DNA from: an uncultured Pseudobutyrivibrio sp.
GTDB taxonomy: Bacteria; Bacillota; Clostridia; Lachnospirales; Lachnospiraceae
Reading direction: 5' to 3'
NCBI GenBank assembly: GCA_946403965.1
Contig: CAMJBT010000008.1
Location: 1-63,190 of the forward strand
DNA length: 63,190 nucleotides
The position numbers and the translations under genes were made by a program. Shown in pieces: positions 23,326 through 33,802 of the stretch. The notes below the pieces were generated by a model. The model did no database searches. It was not told the origin of the DNA and saw only the letters and a list, made by a program, of their open reading frames with translations. Each line of letters starts with the position of its first letter. Positions within the stretch are counted from its first letter, which is position 1.

Positions 23326-23935
23326 AGCTAGTCTCCTTATCCATCACCCCATTATCATTCAGCACTTCCAAATCAATATCCTCATATAGATTATGCCCAG
23401 GTAAACTCTTTTTGTATTTCCAACACTTGATTGCATCATCCAAGCTTCTGCCCTGATTTGCTTCAAAAAAATCTCGAATATAAGTGTTATATTCAAACTG
23501 CTTATCTATCTTTGTTTTACCCTTTTTCTTTTCTTCTAGAATCAAATGGTACGCTTCAATTGCATCACTATAAGTCTTACCAGCATTTGCTTTTAGCCAT
23601 TTCTGAAACTGCACATTAAAAGAAAATGTTTTACCAATTTTTTCCTTGAAAAAAGCTCGATGCTTTTCTGAACAAACTATATTTTGCTCTATGATGGTAT
23701 CTTCAGTGATAAGTCCTACCTCAATAGTGTTTTTCATATTCCTAGTTACCTTCTTAACTGATCCAGTATCAAGGAAATAAGCAATTCTATCAGTAAGTTC
23801 TATCTTTCCTCCTGCTGTTGGGATTCCATTATCTCTGCAAAACTCTACTAGTTCTTCCTTCAAATAATAGTAACTTCTGAATGTTTCGCTATCTAAATTT
23901 GTGTTAAGTATTGGTCTTTGAGTCATTTTATTCAT
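23318..23935 (-). CDS. SAP-domain DUF6434 protein
   Basis: About 205 residues. An N-terminal SAP-like DNA-binding motif (YYYLKEELVEFCRDNGIPTA, GGKIELTDRIAYFLDTG) is followed by the DUF6434 block (KEKIGKTFSFNVQFQKWLKA, FEYNTYIRDFFEANQGRSLD, DDAIKCWKYKKSLPGHNLYE). I chose ATG 23935 from family length; it has no clear ribosome site and a TATAAT lies only 9 bp upstream, so translation may be leaderless or start elsewhere. It is co-transcribed with the DUF1016 nuclease, overlapping it by 8 bases. Function unknown, DNA-related by the SAP motif. Confidence 0.7.
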   Translation of the reverse strand: MNKMTQRPILNTNLDSETFRSYYYLKEELVEFCRDNGIPTAGGKIELTDRIAYFLDTGSVKKVTRNMKNTIEVGLITEDTIIEQNIVCSEKHRAFFKEKIGKTFSFNVQFQKWLKANAGKTYSDAIEAYHLILEEKKKGKTKIDKQFEYNTYIRDFFEANQGRSLDDAIKCWKYKKSLPGHNLYEDIDLEVLNDNGVMDKETSYE

Positions 23936-24214
23936 GACTTTAATTATAACAGACTCATTATCATAAAAACAGAACAAACTTTCTCTTTTGTGATAATTAA
24001 AATGGGAATGCAATCACCGCAGCAATTAGCATTCCCATTTATTGGTTGATTTTTCCGTTGTCTGCCAACCTCCAGCACCTATGTCTGGAAAAAGTATCAG
24101 ATTTTAGGTGTCACCCCACCAAGGCATACGCCTTTCTTAACTGTATATTATATCAATCTAACCTAAAAACAATACATGTATTTCACACAAAAACTAGCTT
24201 TATTAGGTTAAAAT

Positions 24215-24303
24215 AGCGGGTGTCTTACCCGCTTTTTGGTGGACCCGGGTATTTCGACCAGCCCAAAAGCATCATCGCCTCTTCTTGTCTATATAATAAT
24301 ATC
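24215..24303 (-). ncRNA. Repeated small RNA-like element, copy 2
   Basis: About 89 bp, homologous to 16183-16268. The promoter here looks real: -35 TTGAAA, 17 bp, -10 TATTAT, overlapping the end of the DUF3784 gene. The RNA would hold the GGTC-GAAA-TACC arm, CGGGTCCACCA and a terminal AGCGGGT/ACCCGCT stem (24215-24221 is its outer arm) with a shorter T-run. About 200 bp between it and 24013 hold no gene, only small inverted repeats such as AAGGCGTATGCCTT. Confidence 0.5.
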
Positions 24304-24312
24304 TAGCGTCAA

Positions 24313-24648
24313 CTATTTCAACAAATACTTATCAAAAGCCTTATGAACATCTATATGAGTATCCTTGAAAAACAAGATACACCAAATAATAAATGTTGGA
24401 ATAGCAATATATGTTGTAATGACATATGAAAGAACTGTTCCCGCTAGCATTAATCCAGACCAAATAAAGCACTGATTTCTTATATCTCGCGATATAGCAG
24501 CTCTATCATACAAAGCTTGTTCAGCCTCGGAAAAAGAATTAAATCCAGCTACAAATCTAGTTGCTTTTTCTTTAAATATACCAAACAACAATCCTACAAT
24601 TGTAAAAGGTGCAACAAGTATCCCACACATCCACGCTCCAATGTTCAT
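24313..24648 (-). CDS. DUF3784 membrane protein
   Basis: 111 residues with an N-terminal membrane helix (about 7-24) and two further helices (about 62-80 and 82-96). FNSFSEAEQALYDRAAISRD, IRNQCFIWSG and FFKDTHIDVHKAFDKYLLK match the DUF3784 family common in Clostridia. AAGGGG precedes the ATG. Function unknown. It lies within the integrase-linked island. Confidence 0.7.
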   Translation of the reverse strand: MNIGAWMCGILVAPFTIVGLLFGIFKEKATRFVAGFNSFSEAEQALYDRAAISRDIRNQCFIWSGLMLAGTVLSYVITTYIAIPTFIIWCILFFKDTHIDVHKAFDKYLLK

Positions 24649-24720
24649 TGTCCATTCCCCTTTATAAATATGAAGTTATATTTGTCATTTATATTAAAAA
24701 TATAGTTGTACTCATATCAT

Positions 24721-24933
24721 TTAATCTGCAGGATTATCTGAATTTCTTTCATAATCTTGTTTCTTTGAATTTTTGATTCGGCGGACTAGATCATATACAT
24801 TTCTTGCACCAATGACAATCCAGCAGATAGTGCAGATTTTATTATCTTCAAAATAATATCTTGTAGCAATAAAAAATGATAAACCTATTAATACAAAGTA
24901 ACCTGCTATCTTTAAAAGTTCTTTATTTTTCAT
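24721..24933 (-). CDS. Small two-helix membrane protein
   Basis: 70 residues: MKNKELLKIAGYFVLIGLSF opens a first membrane helix, a second is ICTICWIVIGARNVYDLV, and the tail is charged (RRIKNSKKQDYERNSDNPAD). The ATG at 24933 follows GGAG by 8 bp; an upstream ATG lacks a site. Unrecognised; part of the integrase-linked island. Confidence 0.5.
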   Translation of the reverse strand: MKNKELLKIAGYFVLIGLSFFIATRYYFEDNKICTICWIVIGARNVYDLVRRIKNSKKQDYERNSDNPAD

Positions 24934-25064
24934 CCTATTATCTCCGTAAATAACTTTAATTAGCAATATCAAAATTATGGCTTGGCAATATTAATAAAAA
25001 GTTAAAGTGCTCAAGAAATCTCGATTTATTAACATAAAACAAGTACTTTTTTATTATAACGTAT

Positions 25065-26273
25065 TTACGTTATCAATTCATAACTAGTTTTACTTGTATC
25101 GATTTCATCATAGTATTTGTTTAACTCATCTATTGCAGCAATTTTTTCATCGAGTAACACATGCGTGTATAAATCCATAGTCATCTGAATAGATGCATGT
25201 CCCAATAGTTCTTGAATAGTTTTTATAGGTACTCGAGCCTCAAAACAACGAGTTGCAAAAGTATGTCTCAAACAATGTGGCGAAAAATGCTCAATCTTAT
25301 CTGCCGAATTCCTAAACAAATTAATATCATTCAAAATCCTATCAATAGCATCACTAACAGTTTGGGTGCACAAAGGTCTTCCATATCTTGATACAAAAAC
25401 AAGATTTTCAAATTCTTCATAAAACTTAACCTTAGGATTGCTCATAAGATTATCTCGAAGAAGCATTTGAGCCTTAATCGCTTCCTCACATATTCCTCGC
25501 ATAGGAATATCCCGTTTACTAGATAATGTCTTAGGCTGTTCAAAATGAAATGTTTTACAATTGTCCTCAAGATATTTCTGATAAACCAATGTCTTTCGAA
25601 CATGTATTATTTCATTATCAAAATCTATATCATCTACTTCAAGAGCTGCAATTTCACCAATTCGCATTCCTGTACAAATAGCAACTATAAACAGATTTCC
25701 AAAAAAGGTTCCTTTACTTGCTTCAAGAAAAATAGCTTGCTCCTCTTTTGTAAGAATCCTTCGTTCAAATGGTTCTTGTGTTCCTACCTTGACCCACTTT
25801 GCAGGATTTTTAACTGCGAAATCATCATAAATAGCTTTATTGAACATATCCAATAAAATCTCCTTTACTTTCAAACGCATTGAATACCCCAAGCCAATAA
25901 ACCTTAACTCTACAATCAACCTTTCAACATCAATAGTTCGTATATCCGTTAGTTTTAGCCCGCCTATATAGGGTGAAACATGATGAGTATACATATGGAT
26001 ATACGACGCTAAAGTGCTACTTTTAACAATGTTTTGCTTATAAATTGCAATCCATATCTGAAACCATTCATCCAGAATGTATGCATGACACCCATTTGGA
26101 TCATGTTCTATTTCATATTTTAAATCATCAAATTTTACAATGACTTCTTCTAACTTTGTAGATGTCACCTCTCTTCTTTTTCCATTACTATCCGTACAGC
26201 GAGCAATGTACATTCCGTCCTTGCGTTGGCGAATTCCCGTTCCCAATTCCTTACCTTTTAAATCTTTTCCCAT
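25065..26273 (-). CDS. int: Tyrosine recombinase (integrase) of the metA island
   Basis: 402 residues. An N-terminal AP2-like arm (GTGIRQRKDGMYIARCTDSN), a SAM-like core-binding domain (about 60-160) and a catalytic domain with the Arg in ICTGMRIGEIAAL, H-x-x-R in HCLRHTFATR, and LGHASIQMTMDLYTHVL with the nucleophile Tyr. All catalytic residues are present. The ATG at 26273 follows GGAGGTG. It lies about 240 bp from the end of metA, and the direct repeats of the metA end make it the likely enzyme that targets this site. Of Tn916/ICE integrase type. Confidence 0.9.
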   Translation of the reverse strand: MGKDLKGKELGTGIRQRKDGMYIARCTDSNGKRREVTSTKLEEVIVKFDDLKYEIEHDPNGCHAYILDEWFQIWIAIYKQNIVKSSTLASYIHMYTHHVSPYIGGLKLTDIRTIDVERLIVELRFIGLGYSMRLKVKEILLDMFNKAIYDDFAVKNPAKWVKVGTQEPFERRILTKEEQAIFLEASKGTFFGNLFIVAICTGMRIGEIAALEVDDIDFDNEIIHVRKTLVYQKYLEDNCKTFHFEQPKTLSSKRDIPMRGICEEAIKAQMLLRDNLMSNPKVKFYEEFENLVFVSRYGRPLCTQTVSDAIDRILNDINLFRNSADKIEHFSPHCLRHTFATRCFEARVPIKTIQELLGHASIQMTMDLYTHVLLDEKIAAIDELNKYYDEIDTSKTSYELIT

Positions 26274-26351
26274 ACTAACACCTCCAATGTAAATGATTAA
26301 TAAATCCATTATTTTTATCGCAGGAAATAGGCAAAAGTTATACTAGGCAAT

Positions 26352-26375
26352 AAAAAAGCCAAGCAAATGCTTGGC
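26352..26375 (-). terminator. Terminator now serving metA
   Basis: Perfect stem GCCAAGC/GCTTGGC (26358-26364 and 26369-26375), AAAT loop, then TTTTTT on the minus strand, about 140 bp after the metA stop. It is supplied by the inserted element, not by the ancestral locus. Confidence 0.7.
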
Positions 26376-26513
26376 AAATTTATCAATATTCACTTCTCCA
26401 TTACTTCTCCAAATACGGTACGAAATAGAGCTAAAATCTACTTCCCCTCTACTTCTCCAAAATCTTCTCAAAAAAAGCAAAAATGGAGAAGTCAAAAATA
26501 GCCTCAACCCCTT

Positions 26514-27437
26514 TTAAATACTGGAGATTTTATTCCACTCATAAGGTGTGTTCTGGTATACGTAATAATTCAACCAGTTAGAATACATAATATTCCCATG
26601 ACTTCTCCACTGAAGAAGTGGTTTTTGCTCTGGATCATCATCTGGATAATAATTTACAGGAAGCGCAATATCCAGACCTTTGCTCTTATCGCGTTTATAC
26701 TCACTATCTAAAGTGAAGCGATCGTACTCTGGGTGGCCCATTACAAAGATATTGCTGCCATCCTTTGACATGCAAAGGAATACACCTGCTTCTTCGCTCT
26801 TAGCACAAACAACCAAATCCTCGCAGGCTTCAATATCTTCTGTGCGTACACCAGTATGTCGGCTGTGTGGCGCATAGAAAACATCATCAAATCCACGAAC
26901 GAGAGGAATCTTTCTGTTCTGTACCCTGTGTGGGAAAACACCAAATTTCTTTTCATCTAAATCGTATTTATTAATTCCGTAACGATAATACAATCCAGCC
27001 TGACATCCCCAGCAAAGATGAAGTGTGGATGTCACATGAGTCTTAGTCCAATCAAAGACATGTGTAAGTTCTTCCCAATAATCCACCTCTTCAAAAGGCA
27101 TCTGCTCCACTGGTGCACCTGTAATAATGAGACCATCGAAATATCTGTCGTAAACATCCTCGATTCGCTCATAAAAATTGTTCAAGTGAGTTTTGCTAGT
27201 GTGTTTGCTTTCATGGCTTCCTACTGTAAGGAAAGTCACATCAACCTGAAGTGGTGTGTTAGAAAGGGAACGTAATAGCTGAAGCTCAGTAGCCTCCTTC
27301 AATGGCATCAAGTTTAAAATACCAATGGAAATAGGTCTAATGTCCTGATGTGAAGACCTATTCTCGTCCATAACGAAAATATTCTCATGTTCAAGTATTG
27401 CCTTAGCCGGTAGGTCGTTCTGTGTTCTAATTGGCAT
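26514..27437 (-). CDS. metA: Homoserine O-acetyltransferase (MetA/HTS family)
   Basis: 307 residues, full length. Catalytic C142 in LHLCWGCQAG, H235 and E237 in VMGHPEYDR. Residue 111 is Glu (GAPVEQMPFEE), which in characterised family members selects acetyl-CoA; succinyl-CoA enzymes such as E. coli have Gly. The reaction is the first committed step of methionine synthesis from homoserine. The last codons (NKISSI) come from an integrated element; displaced ends read NKISEK. No SAM riboswitch is visible in the 62-bp gap before it. Confidence 0.92.
   Translation of the reverse strand: MPIRTQNDLPAKAILEHENIFVMDENRSSHQDIRPISIGILNLMPLKEATELQLLRSLSNTPLQVDVTFLTVGSHESKHTSKTHLNNFYERIEDVYDRYFDGLIITGAPVEQMPFEEVDYWEELTHVFDWTKTHVTSTLHLCWGCQAGLYYRYGINKYDLDEKKFGVFPHRVQNRKIPLVRGFDDVFYAPHSRHTGVRTEDIEACEDLVVCAKSEEAGVFLCMSKDGSNIFVMGHPEYDRFTLDSEYKRDKSKGLDIALPVNYYPDDDPEQKPLLQWRSHGNIMYSNWLNYYVYQNTPYEWNKISSI
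26531..26568. repeat. att-like repeat within the metA 3' end, copy 1
   Basis: 38 bp inside the last codons of metA, repeated at 22003 and 18334 with one and two differences. The integrase gene lies close by. It is the gene-proximal junction of the island. Confidence 0.75.
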
Positions 27438-27498
27438 ACTTATTATTCTCCTTTATCATCTAGCATATCTAACGTAACTTTTTTAATGATAACACAAC

Positions 27499-29178
27499 CT
27501 AGCTCCTTGTGCCATGCATTAATTCTTTCTTTTTGTACATACGTTCATCAGCTTTCAGATAAATTAGATTATAATCCGCATTTGCGTATTCATGTCGACA
27601 GGCATAACCAACAGCTGCACTTCGTTTAATAGATGAATCTTTTTCATTTAAATACGCTAATCCGCTTTTTAATTTATCGATGAGAACATCCACCTTCTCC
27701 ATTTTATCATCAGTAAGGATTGCCACAAACTCATCTCCTCCTGTTCTGGCAATAAAACCTTCCTGACCAATTGTTTCCTCTAAAACTTTTCCAAATTCAC
27801 AGAGATACTTATCTCCTTCCAAATGACCTTTCTTGTCATTGATATCCTTCAAACCATTTAAGTCTATACTAATCAAACAATAGTCATCTTCTGTTTCGGA
27901 AAGTTGGCTCATGAACTTATCGTATTTTGCTCGATTCGCCATACCAGTCAACTCATCCACGAAAGCAGTGTGAGCTAAAAGTGCGTATTCTCTTTCCCTT
28001 GCGATGGATTCAGAAATAAATACATAGTAGTTCAGCAAGGTTGCAAATACCATGCACATCGCTCCCAGTGGAATTGCAAGCTTTGAAAGCAATATTTGTT
28101 CTGAAATGCCAGCTACTTCCAAATAGTAAAATACCACATTAAATATAAAGGTAACTCCTAATGCCATTTGTCCAACAATCTGTATAAATTGCGATTTTGA
28201 AACGCCCTTTAGACGTATATCCTTTATTATAATGGCTACAATCATGTATCCTAAAAGTACATAGCAATCCAGCTGATATATAAATAGCATCCGATTAATA
28301 TGAACTATTCCTAAAAAATGAATTAGTATAAGAATCACAGGCAAAATAGAGCCAGGAATCATAAACATAAGGAATATTTTATTTTTAAAGTAATTTTTCA
28401 TTGAACCCATGACCATGTACATAATAGGAACAATTAGGTACAACGAAATATATTCCAATTCAGTTTGATGACCATGAGTTTCTATAAACAAATCCAATAA
28501 TTGGAACTGAGTCAAAAACCATATGCCTATTACAAAGAAAAGCAATGAAGAATAAATCTGCATATTAATTTCTGAAACATTGGATCTGAATCCCACTCCT
28601 ACGGCAAAGAAAATAACACCAAAAACAATGAGAAATGCAGAAAGTAGGAATACAATCATATTATTGTAGACACCATACATCATCAGATCCAAATATCCAC
28701 CTACTGCTGGAGCCTCATAATAATTGTAAGCTCCATTTTCAGCAACAGCCAAAGCAATTCGAATGGTAGATGGTCCATTTTTCTTTGGTAAAACTACAAA
28801 ATTTCTTTGACATCCAATAAATTTATTTTTTTTGTACTTATCAAAATAATCTGAATCGGCTTTTTCTGTATCAACATAAACATTCCAGGCGCTAAATCTA
28901 GATTCAAACATCAAAGCTGGCGAAACATAGTTATGGAAATCAACATTATCCTTTACAAATAAAATAATATCCCCTTTATTTGCACATCTTCCAACATTTT
29001 TTCTCAATTGAGAAAGCGATATATTATGATAGACATCATCGTTAAAATAGACAGTCCATCCATCATTCAATTCTTCAATTTTATTGAAGCTATCAGGTTT
29101 TAAAAAGGCGTGACCAACAGCTAATAATATCGTAAATACGAATAAGGAAACGCCAAGACGAATAGCTATTTTATTCAT
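27499..29178 (-). CDS. Membrane GGDEF protein, putative diguanylate cyclase
   Basis: 559 residues. One N-terminal membrane helix, an extracytoplasmic domain (about 30-175), then seven or eight helices (about 180-395), like 7TMR-DISM receptors. The C-terminal GGDEF domain has an intact ARTGGDEFVAI active site, so it can make c-di-GMP from GTP. The inhibitory RxxD site nine residues before GGDEF is absent. The gene overlaps its upstream paralogue by 8 bases, so the pair is co-expressed. Confidence 0.85.
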   Translation of the reverse strand: MNKIAIRLGVSLFVFTILLAVGHAFLKPDSFNKIEELNDGWTVYFNDDVYHNISLSQLRKNVGRCANKGDIILFVKDNVDFHNYVSPALMFESRFSAWNVYVDTEKADSDYFDKYKKNKFIGCQRNFVVLPKKNGPSTIRIALAVAENGAYNYYEAPAVGGYLDLMMYGVYNNMIVFLLSAFLIVFGVIFFAVGVGFRSNVSEINMQIYSSLLFFVIGIWFLTQFQLLDLFIETHGHQTELEYISLYLIVPIMYMVMGSMKNYFKNKIFLMFMIPGSILPVILILIHFLGIVHINRMLFIYQLDCYVLLGYMIVAIIIKDIRLKGVSKSQFIQIVGQMALGVTFIFNVVFYYLEVAGISEQILLSKLAIPLGAMCMVFATLLNYYVFISESIAREREYALLAHTAFVDELTGMANRAKYDKFMSQLSETEDDYCLISIDLNGLKDINDKKGHLEGDKYLCEFGKVLEETIGQEGFIARTGGDEFVAILTDDKMEKVDVLIDKLKSGLAYLNEKDSSIKRSAAVGYACRHEYANADYNLIYLKADERMYKKKELMHGTRS

Positions 29179-30877
29179 GATGTGCCTCCTTCATTTCGTA
29201 CATACGTTGATCTGCCAGTGAAAAAACGTCCCTGTAACGCCCCGAATTCACTTCGTAACTGAAAGCATAGCCAATAGAAGCAGACAGCTTTATCACATCT
29301 CCTGCTTCATTAAAAGCTTGCATTTCCTCTTCCAATCTCTCGATACAACTATTCAACAATTTATTGCTAGGATTCTTAAATAGGACTGTAAATTCATCTC
29401 CCCCGGTTCTAGCAACTAAATCTGCCTCTGAAAAAGCCTTCTTTAGGAACTTGCCAAAGGTTGCAAGCATTCTGTCACCTTCTAGATGTCCATAATTATC
29501 ATTCACAAATTTAAGTCGGTCCAAATCCAAACTGACAATAGCATACTCCCCTGTCAATGTTGCAAATACAGGTCTACATGCAGCTCTATTTCTAAGCTTT
29601 GTAAGATTGTCTATGTAGGCCAAATCCTCCAATTGTGCTTTTACACGGTCAGCACTCATATGATTTACACTATTCAAAAAATAATATACGAAATAGCACA
29701 ACATAAAGAAGATCATACCAAATTCAAGAAAATCGACACTTGAAAATAATTCAGGTCTGCTTATATCCTCATGAACTCCCCAAATGAAAAACCTCACTAT
29801 TTCAACCAATGCAGATAAAATCAAAATAATAAAACCGATAAGTAAATATATTTCTGCGTCTTCTCCTGCATTATAATCCTCTTCATAATTTACTTTATAT
29901 TGTGAAAATGCATGCTTTATAACAGTAGGTAGGATAATCACAATCTCAACGACAGCAATTACCCCAGTTTCAAACTCAAATTTACTCAAATGAACTATTC
30001 CAGAAAAATGCATTATTACATACAATATCGGAAATACGATATTTACCAAAATAGCTATACGCTGTCTATTTTTGGCAATGTTAGGACGAATGGTATAAAG
30101 AATTAGAGAGAATGCCAGCGGCATAAGATAAAAACTTGTATATTCCATCAACGAAAAGAACATATCATGGCTGCCCACAAACCATAAAATATCATTTTGA
30201 GAATAAATAAAGCAGCCTAATAGCATAGAAAAATTCGCACTAATGAAAAGCTGTAAAGCTTTTCTGCGGCTCATAATCATATAAATCCATAGAGAAAACA
30301 GAACACATGAATATACTACAAGAAAACCTCCTAAGAAAAATGAGATTCTCTTATAACTATAGAAAGCTCTCATCAAATCACTTCTATAACCAAAGAATAC
30401 AGGGGAAAATCTTTGAAAATAATTATTTTCCCCCATAGAAAATACGATGATTAGATTGTGCAATCCCGGCTTTTTGTTTAGCGTAATAAGATTATATTTT
30501 TTTGGAATTAAACGACCTTGCTCTATATAATCTTTTCCGTAGGAGTATACCAGCTTGCCATCCACAAACACAGTAACAGCCTCCAGCTTACTTCTAAACA
30601 TAAAGCTGGTATCCTCTCCCATATAAGCCCAATTAGATATGATAAGCTGTTCTCCCTTTGTGGTCTTTCCCAATTTATATTTTGACAGGGTAACATCTGT
30701 CTGGACATCATTGCCGCGACTAACCGTCCAGCCCTGATCCAAAGAGCTGATATTAGAGTTCGATGATGAGGTGAGCCAACTACCTCCAAATGTCAAAAGT
30801 ACAGCTAAAATAAATATTGTTAACACTGGAAGTACTACTATCCTATTTTTATGAATTCCTAGACGATTTTCCATCAT
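29171..30877 (-). CDS. Membrane GGDEF protein, putative diguanylate cyclase (paralogue)
   Basis: 568 residues with the same architecture as the following gene: N-terminal helix, extracytoplasmic domain beginning near LDQGWTVSRG (the paralogue has LNDGWTVYFN), seven or eight membrane helices, and GGDEF with ARTGGDEFTVLF. RxxD is also missing (SEAD at that place). A tandem duplication is evident. The ribosome site before the ATG-ATG start is weak. The outputs probably feed c-di-GMP control together with the HD-GYP protein at 50298. Confidence 0.85.
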   Translation of the reverse strand: MMENRLGIHKNRIVVLPVLTIFILAVLLTFGGSWLTSSSNSNISSLDQGWTVSRGNDVQTDVTLSKYKLGKTTKGEQLIISNWAYMGEDTSFMFRSKLEAVTVFVDGKLVYSYGKDYIEQGRLIPKKYNLITLNKKPGLHNLIIVFSMGENNYFQRFSPVFFGYRSDLMRAFYSYKRISFFLGGFLVVYSCVLFSLWIYMIMSRRKALQLFISANFSMLLGCFIYSQNDILWFVGSHDMFFSLMEYTSFYLMPLAFSLILYTIRPNIAKNRQRIAILVNIVFPILYVIMHFSGIVHLSKFEFETGVIAVVEIVIILPTVIKHAFSQYKVNYEEDYNAGEDAEIYLLIGFIILILSALVEIVRFFIWGVHEDISRPELFSSVDFLEFGMIFFMLCYFVYYFLNSVNHMSADRVKAQLEDLAYIDNLTKLRNRAACRPVFATLTGEYAIVSLDLDRLKFVNDNYGHLEGDRMLATFGKFLKKAFSEADLVARTGGDEFTVLFKNPSNKLLNSCIERLEEEMQAFNEAGDVIKLSASIGYAFSYEVNSGRYRDVFSLADQRMYEMKEAHHE

Positions 30878-30938
30878 ATAGGTATTCTACAAGATAATTG
30901 TGTATTATTTCCAAAAAAACTGTTAAATATAAGGTTTG

Positions 30939-32987
<2,049 letters not shown>

Positions 32988-33011
32988 TTATTCCATAAAA
33001 GGAACAGACAT

Positions 33012-33737
33012 TTAATTTTTTGAACCTTCCAACATTTTTTGAAGTTTTTTTTGTTCTGAGGGCGTAACATCACGATATGTATCTTCGGGAAGCTCCCCCA
33101 GGTTTATATTCATGATTCTAACACGTTTTAAGGTACGAACTCTGTATCCTAAAGCTTGACACATACGCCTTATTTGGCGATTCAATCCCTGGGTAAGAAT
33201 AATATCAAACTTGTTTGGTGAAAGCTTTTTTATTTGACATTTTCTCGTAGTAACATCTAGCTCATCAAGGTAAACACCCGCTGCCATTTTCTTGATGAAA
33301 TCCCCAGTAATTTCTTTATCTACTGTCACCACATATTCCTTCTCATGAGCATTAGAAGCTCGCATTATTTTATTAACCAAATCCCCCTGATTTGTAAGCA
33401 ATATTAAGCCTGTGCTCTCTTTGTCCAGACGACCAATTGGATAGATACGCTCTGGATAGTTCAAATGATCTATAATATTATTTATTTCACGTTTTTCCGC
33501 TGTACAAACAATTCCAGCTGGTTTATTGTAAGCAATAAGTACCTGCTTTTTACCAGTGTTGGAAACCTGCTTTCCTTTAAAAACAACAACGTCATCAGAA
33601 GTGACTTTCATTCCCATTTGGGCCACCTTTCCATTTACCAACACATCTCCAGCCTCAATCGCAGCATCAGCTGCTCTTCTACTGCACACGCCTGCATCAG
33701 ACAAATATTTATTTAATCTAAAAAGTTCCTGACTCAA
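33012..33737 (-). CDS. rluF: rRNA pseudouridine synthase, RluF/RluB type
   Basis: 241 residues: N-terminal S4 RNA-binding domain (LNKYLSDAGVCSRRAADAAI) and a pseudouridine synthase domain with the catalytic Asp in IGRLDKESTGL, plus NRQIRRMCQALGY. It modifies 23S rRNA. The start is a TTG 5 bp after AGGAGG; the nearest ATG reads into a stop. RluF versus RluB cannot be settled by eye; the LNRQIRRMC region and short length favour RluF. Confidence 0.85.
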   Translation of the reverse strand: MSQELFRLNKYLSDAGVCSRRAADAAIEAGDVLVNGKVAQMGMKVTSDDVVVFKGKQVSNTGKKQVLIAYNKPAGIVCTAEKREINNIIDHLNYPERIYPIGRLDKESTGLILLTNQGDLVNKIMRASNAHEKEYVVTVDKEITGDFIKKMAAGVYLDELDVTTRKCQIKKLSPNKFDIILTQGLNRQIRRMCQALGYRVRTLKRVRIMNINLGELPEDTYRDVTPSEQKKLQKMLEGSKN

Positions 33738-33760
33738 TGCATCCTCCTAGCATCTTTTAT

Positions 33761-33791
33761 TAAAATGGAGACCAAATACATGGTCTCCATT
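33761..33791 (-). terminator. Terminator of the SH3-protein gene
   Basis: Perfect 11-bp stem AATGGAGACCA/TGGTCTCCATT followed by TTTTAAT on the minus strand, 12 bp after the stop codon. Confidence 0.75.
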
Positions 33792-33802
33792 GAAAATCAT
33801 TA

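Noticed and set aside
27438-27498. SAM riboswitch before metA
   Set aside because: The gap to the GGDEF gene is only 61 bp with no SAM-I-like stems.
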